Source: DATFVA01 sp963711455
GTDB taxonomy: Bacteria; Bacteroidota; Ignavibacteria; Ignavibacteriales; Ignavibacteriaceae
Reading direction: 5' to 3'
Length of the DNA stretch: 64,000 nucleotides
Assembly (NCBI GenBank): GCA_963711455.1
Contig: CAVQEH010000002.1
Location: 496,001 to 560,000, forward strand
The notes beneath the pieces are model-generated. The model saw only the letters and a list, made by a program, of their open reading frames with translations, did not search any database and had not been told where the DNA came from. The position numbers and the translations under genes were made by a program. How positions within the stretch are numbered: the stretch's first letter is position 1; every line of letters begins with the position of its first letter. Shown in pieces: positions 62,450-64,000 of the stretch.

Positions 62450-64000
62450 ATGACAATTACAGAACTTGCAATAAAAAGACCATCGTTGATTGTTGTAATA
62501 TTTGCAGCACTTACAGTTCTTGGAATATATAGTTATACTCAGCTTGATTATGAGCTTCTTCCTAAAATTACTCCACCTGTTATAACTATTTCAACTGTTT
62601 ACCCGGGAGCTTCACCAAATGAAGTTGAGACTTCCATAACCAAACCGATAGAAGATGCGATATCAACTCTGGATGAAATTGATAATGTTAATTCAACTTC
62701 ATCTGAAGGTGTATCTTTTGTAATGATTCAGTTCAAGCAGTCTGCCGATGTTGATATTGCTTTACAGAATGCGCAGAGAAAAGTAAATGAAGTTCTGCCG
62801 CTGCTGCCTAATGATGCAAAGCCGCCTACAATATCCAAGTTTGCCCTGGATGAAATTCCTGTGTTAAGAATGGGTGTTACAAGTAAAATGCCTTCAACTG
62901 AATTCTATCAATTTATAAAAGACAGAATTCAACCGAGACTTGCAAAGATTCCGGGCGTAGGACAAATAACTCTTGTCGGTGGAGATGAAAGAGAAATAAG
63001 AGTAAACCTTAACGCTGATAAGCTTAAAGGTTATGGTTTATCAATTTTACAGGTAACCCAGGCAATTAAATCTTCAAACCTGGATTTTCCAACGGGAAAA
63101 GTTGAAGACAGTAAAGAACAATTGATCGTGAGAATTGCCGGAAAGTTCAGTTCTATTGATGCTTTGAAAAATCTTGTGGTTGCCCGTACAAAAGATGGAA
63201 GTGATATTCATCTTGACGATGTTGCTGAAGTTTATGATGGGACAAAAGAAATTACCATGCTGAACAGGATTAATAATGTTCCTTCTGTGGGCATTCTTGT
63301 TCAGAAGCAGACGGATGCAAATGCTGTTGAAGTTAGCAAGCTTGTCCGTGAAGAAGTTGGTAAAATGGAAACTGATTATAAATCAGAAAATGTCCAATTC
63401 AATATTGCCGAGGATGGCTCCCAGTTTACAATTGATGCTGCGAACGGAGTTAAGTATGACCTTGCACTTGCCGTAGTGCTGGTAGCGATTGTTATGCTTC
63501 TATTCCTTCACAGCTTCCGTGATTCATTCATAGTTATGCTTGCAATACCGGCATCAATGATTTCAACATTTATAGTAATGTATGCTTTCGGTTTTACTCT
63601 TAACCTGATGACTCTCCTCGGTCTTTCATTGATTGTTGGTATACTTGTCGATGACTCTATAGTTGTGCTTGAAAATATACATCATCATCTTGAAATGGGT
63701 GAGGAGAAAAAAGCAGCGGCTGTTAAAGGACGAAATGAAATTGGGTTTGCCGCACTTGCTATTACCATGGTTGATGTAGTTGTTTTCGTTCCGCTTGCAT
63801 TAACAGGCGGACTGGTTGGAAACATTATTCGTCAATTTGCTGTTGTAGTTGTAATTGCAACTCTGCTTTCATTATTCGTTTCTTTTACTGTTACTCCGCT
63901 GCTTGCTTCAAGAATAGGAAAGCTTGAAAGGCTTACAAAAGATACAGTCATCGGGAGATTTGCTATATGGTTTGAAAATATGTTCCATAAGATTGTTGAA
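62450..64000 (+). CDS. RND (AcrB/HAE1-family) efflux permease, partial
   Basis: The first 517 residues lie in the window; the gene runs off the end with the frame open. ATG at 62450 has GGAG nine bases after the adaptor stop. It opens with ITELAIKRPSLIVVIFAALT (first helix), then a periplasmic porter domain with ELLPKITPPVITISTVYPGA, GVGQITLVGGDEREIRV and TGKVEDSKEQLIVRIAG. Helices 2-6 follow from residue 340, with the proton-relay pair Asp401-Asp402 in GILVDDSIVVLENI. It pumps drugs, bile-like compounds or lipids by proton motive force; the substrate is unknown. Confidence 0.95.
   Translation, partial: MTITELAIKRPSLIVVIFAALTVLGIYSYTQLDYELLPKITPPVITISTVYPGASPNEVETSITKPIEDAISTLDEIDNVNSTSSEGVSFVMIQFKQSADVDIALQNAQRKVNEVLPLLPNDAKPPTISKFALDEIPVLRMGVTSKMPSTEFYQFIKDRIQPRLAKIPGVGQITLVGGDEREIRVNLNADKLKGYGLSILQVTQAIKSSNLDFPTGKVEDSKEQLIVRIAGKFSSIDALKNLVVARTKDGSDIHLDDVAEVYDGTKEITMLNRINNVPSVGILVQKQTDANAVEVSKLVREEVGKMETDYKSENVQFNIAEDGSQFTIDAANGVKYDLALAVVLVAIVMLLFLHSFRDSFIVMLAIPASMISTFIVMYAFGFTLNLMTLLGLSLIVGILVDDSIVVLENIHHHLEMGEEKKAAAVKGRNEIGFAALAITMVDVVVFVPLALTGGLVGNIIRQFAVVVVIATLLSLFVSFTVTPLLASRIGKLERLTKDTVIGRFAIWFENMFHKIVE

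Noticed and set aside
63276..63476. Short frame inside the RND permease gene
   Set aside because: It lies wholly inside the conserved porter domain in another frame; no independent support.

Overview
The window looks like a chromosomal segment of a low-GC, Gram-negative member of the Ignavibacteria / Chlorobi side of Bacteroidota. The reasons are C-terminal type IX secretion (T9SS) sorting domains with the NYPNPFNP signature on two proteins, a PorV-like barrel, a TonB receptor with a carboxypeptidase-like N-terminal domain, a type 2 isoleucyl-tRNA synthetase, and promoters whose -7 element resembles the Bacteroidota TAnnTTTG box. I saw no rRNA, tRNA, CRISPR array, insertion sequence or phage gene. 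The organism assignment is inference from protein flavour, not from a marker tree.

Layout. 1-2.1 kb: the end of an RsbW-type kinase, an RsbV-type STAS protein and an RsbU-type PP2C phosphatase broken by an apparent frameshift. 2.5-13 kb: single genes for surface and general metabolism (outer-membrane protein, a GT39 glycosyltransferase split by an in-frame stop, a saccharopine-dehydrogenase-like enzyme, a DUF4097 lipoprotein, a TPM-domain protein, glutathione peroxidase, phosphate acetyltransferase, a T9SS-exported Asp-box repeat protein). 13.5-22.4 kb: a tightly packed housekeeping run (yggS, divIVA-like, purine nucleoside phosphorylase, a membrane coiled-coil protein, ileS, a DksA/TraR-type protein, two lspA copies, rluD-type synthase). 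22.5-24.6 kb: an octaheme cytochrome of the hydroxylamine-oxidoreductase family followed by an internally duplicated eight-helix membrane protein. 24.7-33.3 kb: cysS, a small unknown, a YgjP-type protease, then a convergent block with a GlcD-type oxidase, a family 2 glycosyltransferase, miaA and a cNMP/GAF/kinase-like protein.

33.4-40.5 kb: AlkA-type glycosylase, an ECF sigma/anti-sigma pair, OsmC, rhodanese, a TPR protein, a dienelactone hydrolase-like protein, a TANGO2/NRDE protein, a block-charged acidic protein and a DUF427 protein. 40.9-52 kb: an envelope cluster with a TonB receptor, a 1209-residue exported protein, a PorV-like barrel, a T9SS-exported repeat protein and a SurA-like chaperone. 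52-55.2 kb: PPK2 and two paralogous membrane-anchored diheme cytochromes c. 55.4-58.8 kb: a Trm112-like protein, an isoprenylcysteine methyltransferase-like protein, a peptidoglycan amidase and an unknown. 59.2-64 kb: a TetR regulator with TolC, HlyD-type adaptor and RND permease genes (the last cut by the window end), preceded by a recognisable promoter and a structured leader.

Most interesting points: (1) the octaheme HAO-family cytochrome paired with a membrane protein made of two equivalent four-helix modules, each with an equivalently spaced histidine pair, a candidate two-gene nitrogen-oxide/quinone electron-transfer module; (2) an IleRS whose HIGH motif is rearranged to GIHH, the signature linked to mupirocin hyper-resistance; (3) a kinase-like protein with Glu at the phospho-acceptor His position and a duplicated acidic linker; (4) a recurring promoter layout, TTGAC(A)-N17-TAnnTTT, upstream of at least five genes; (5) an 11-bp-period repeat array and structured leader ahead of the efflux operon.
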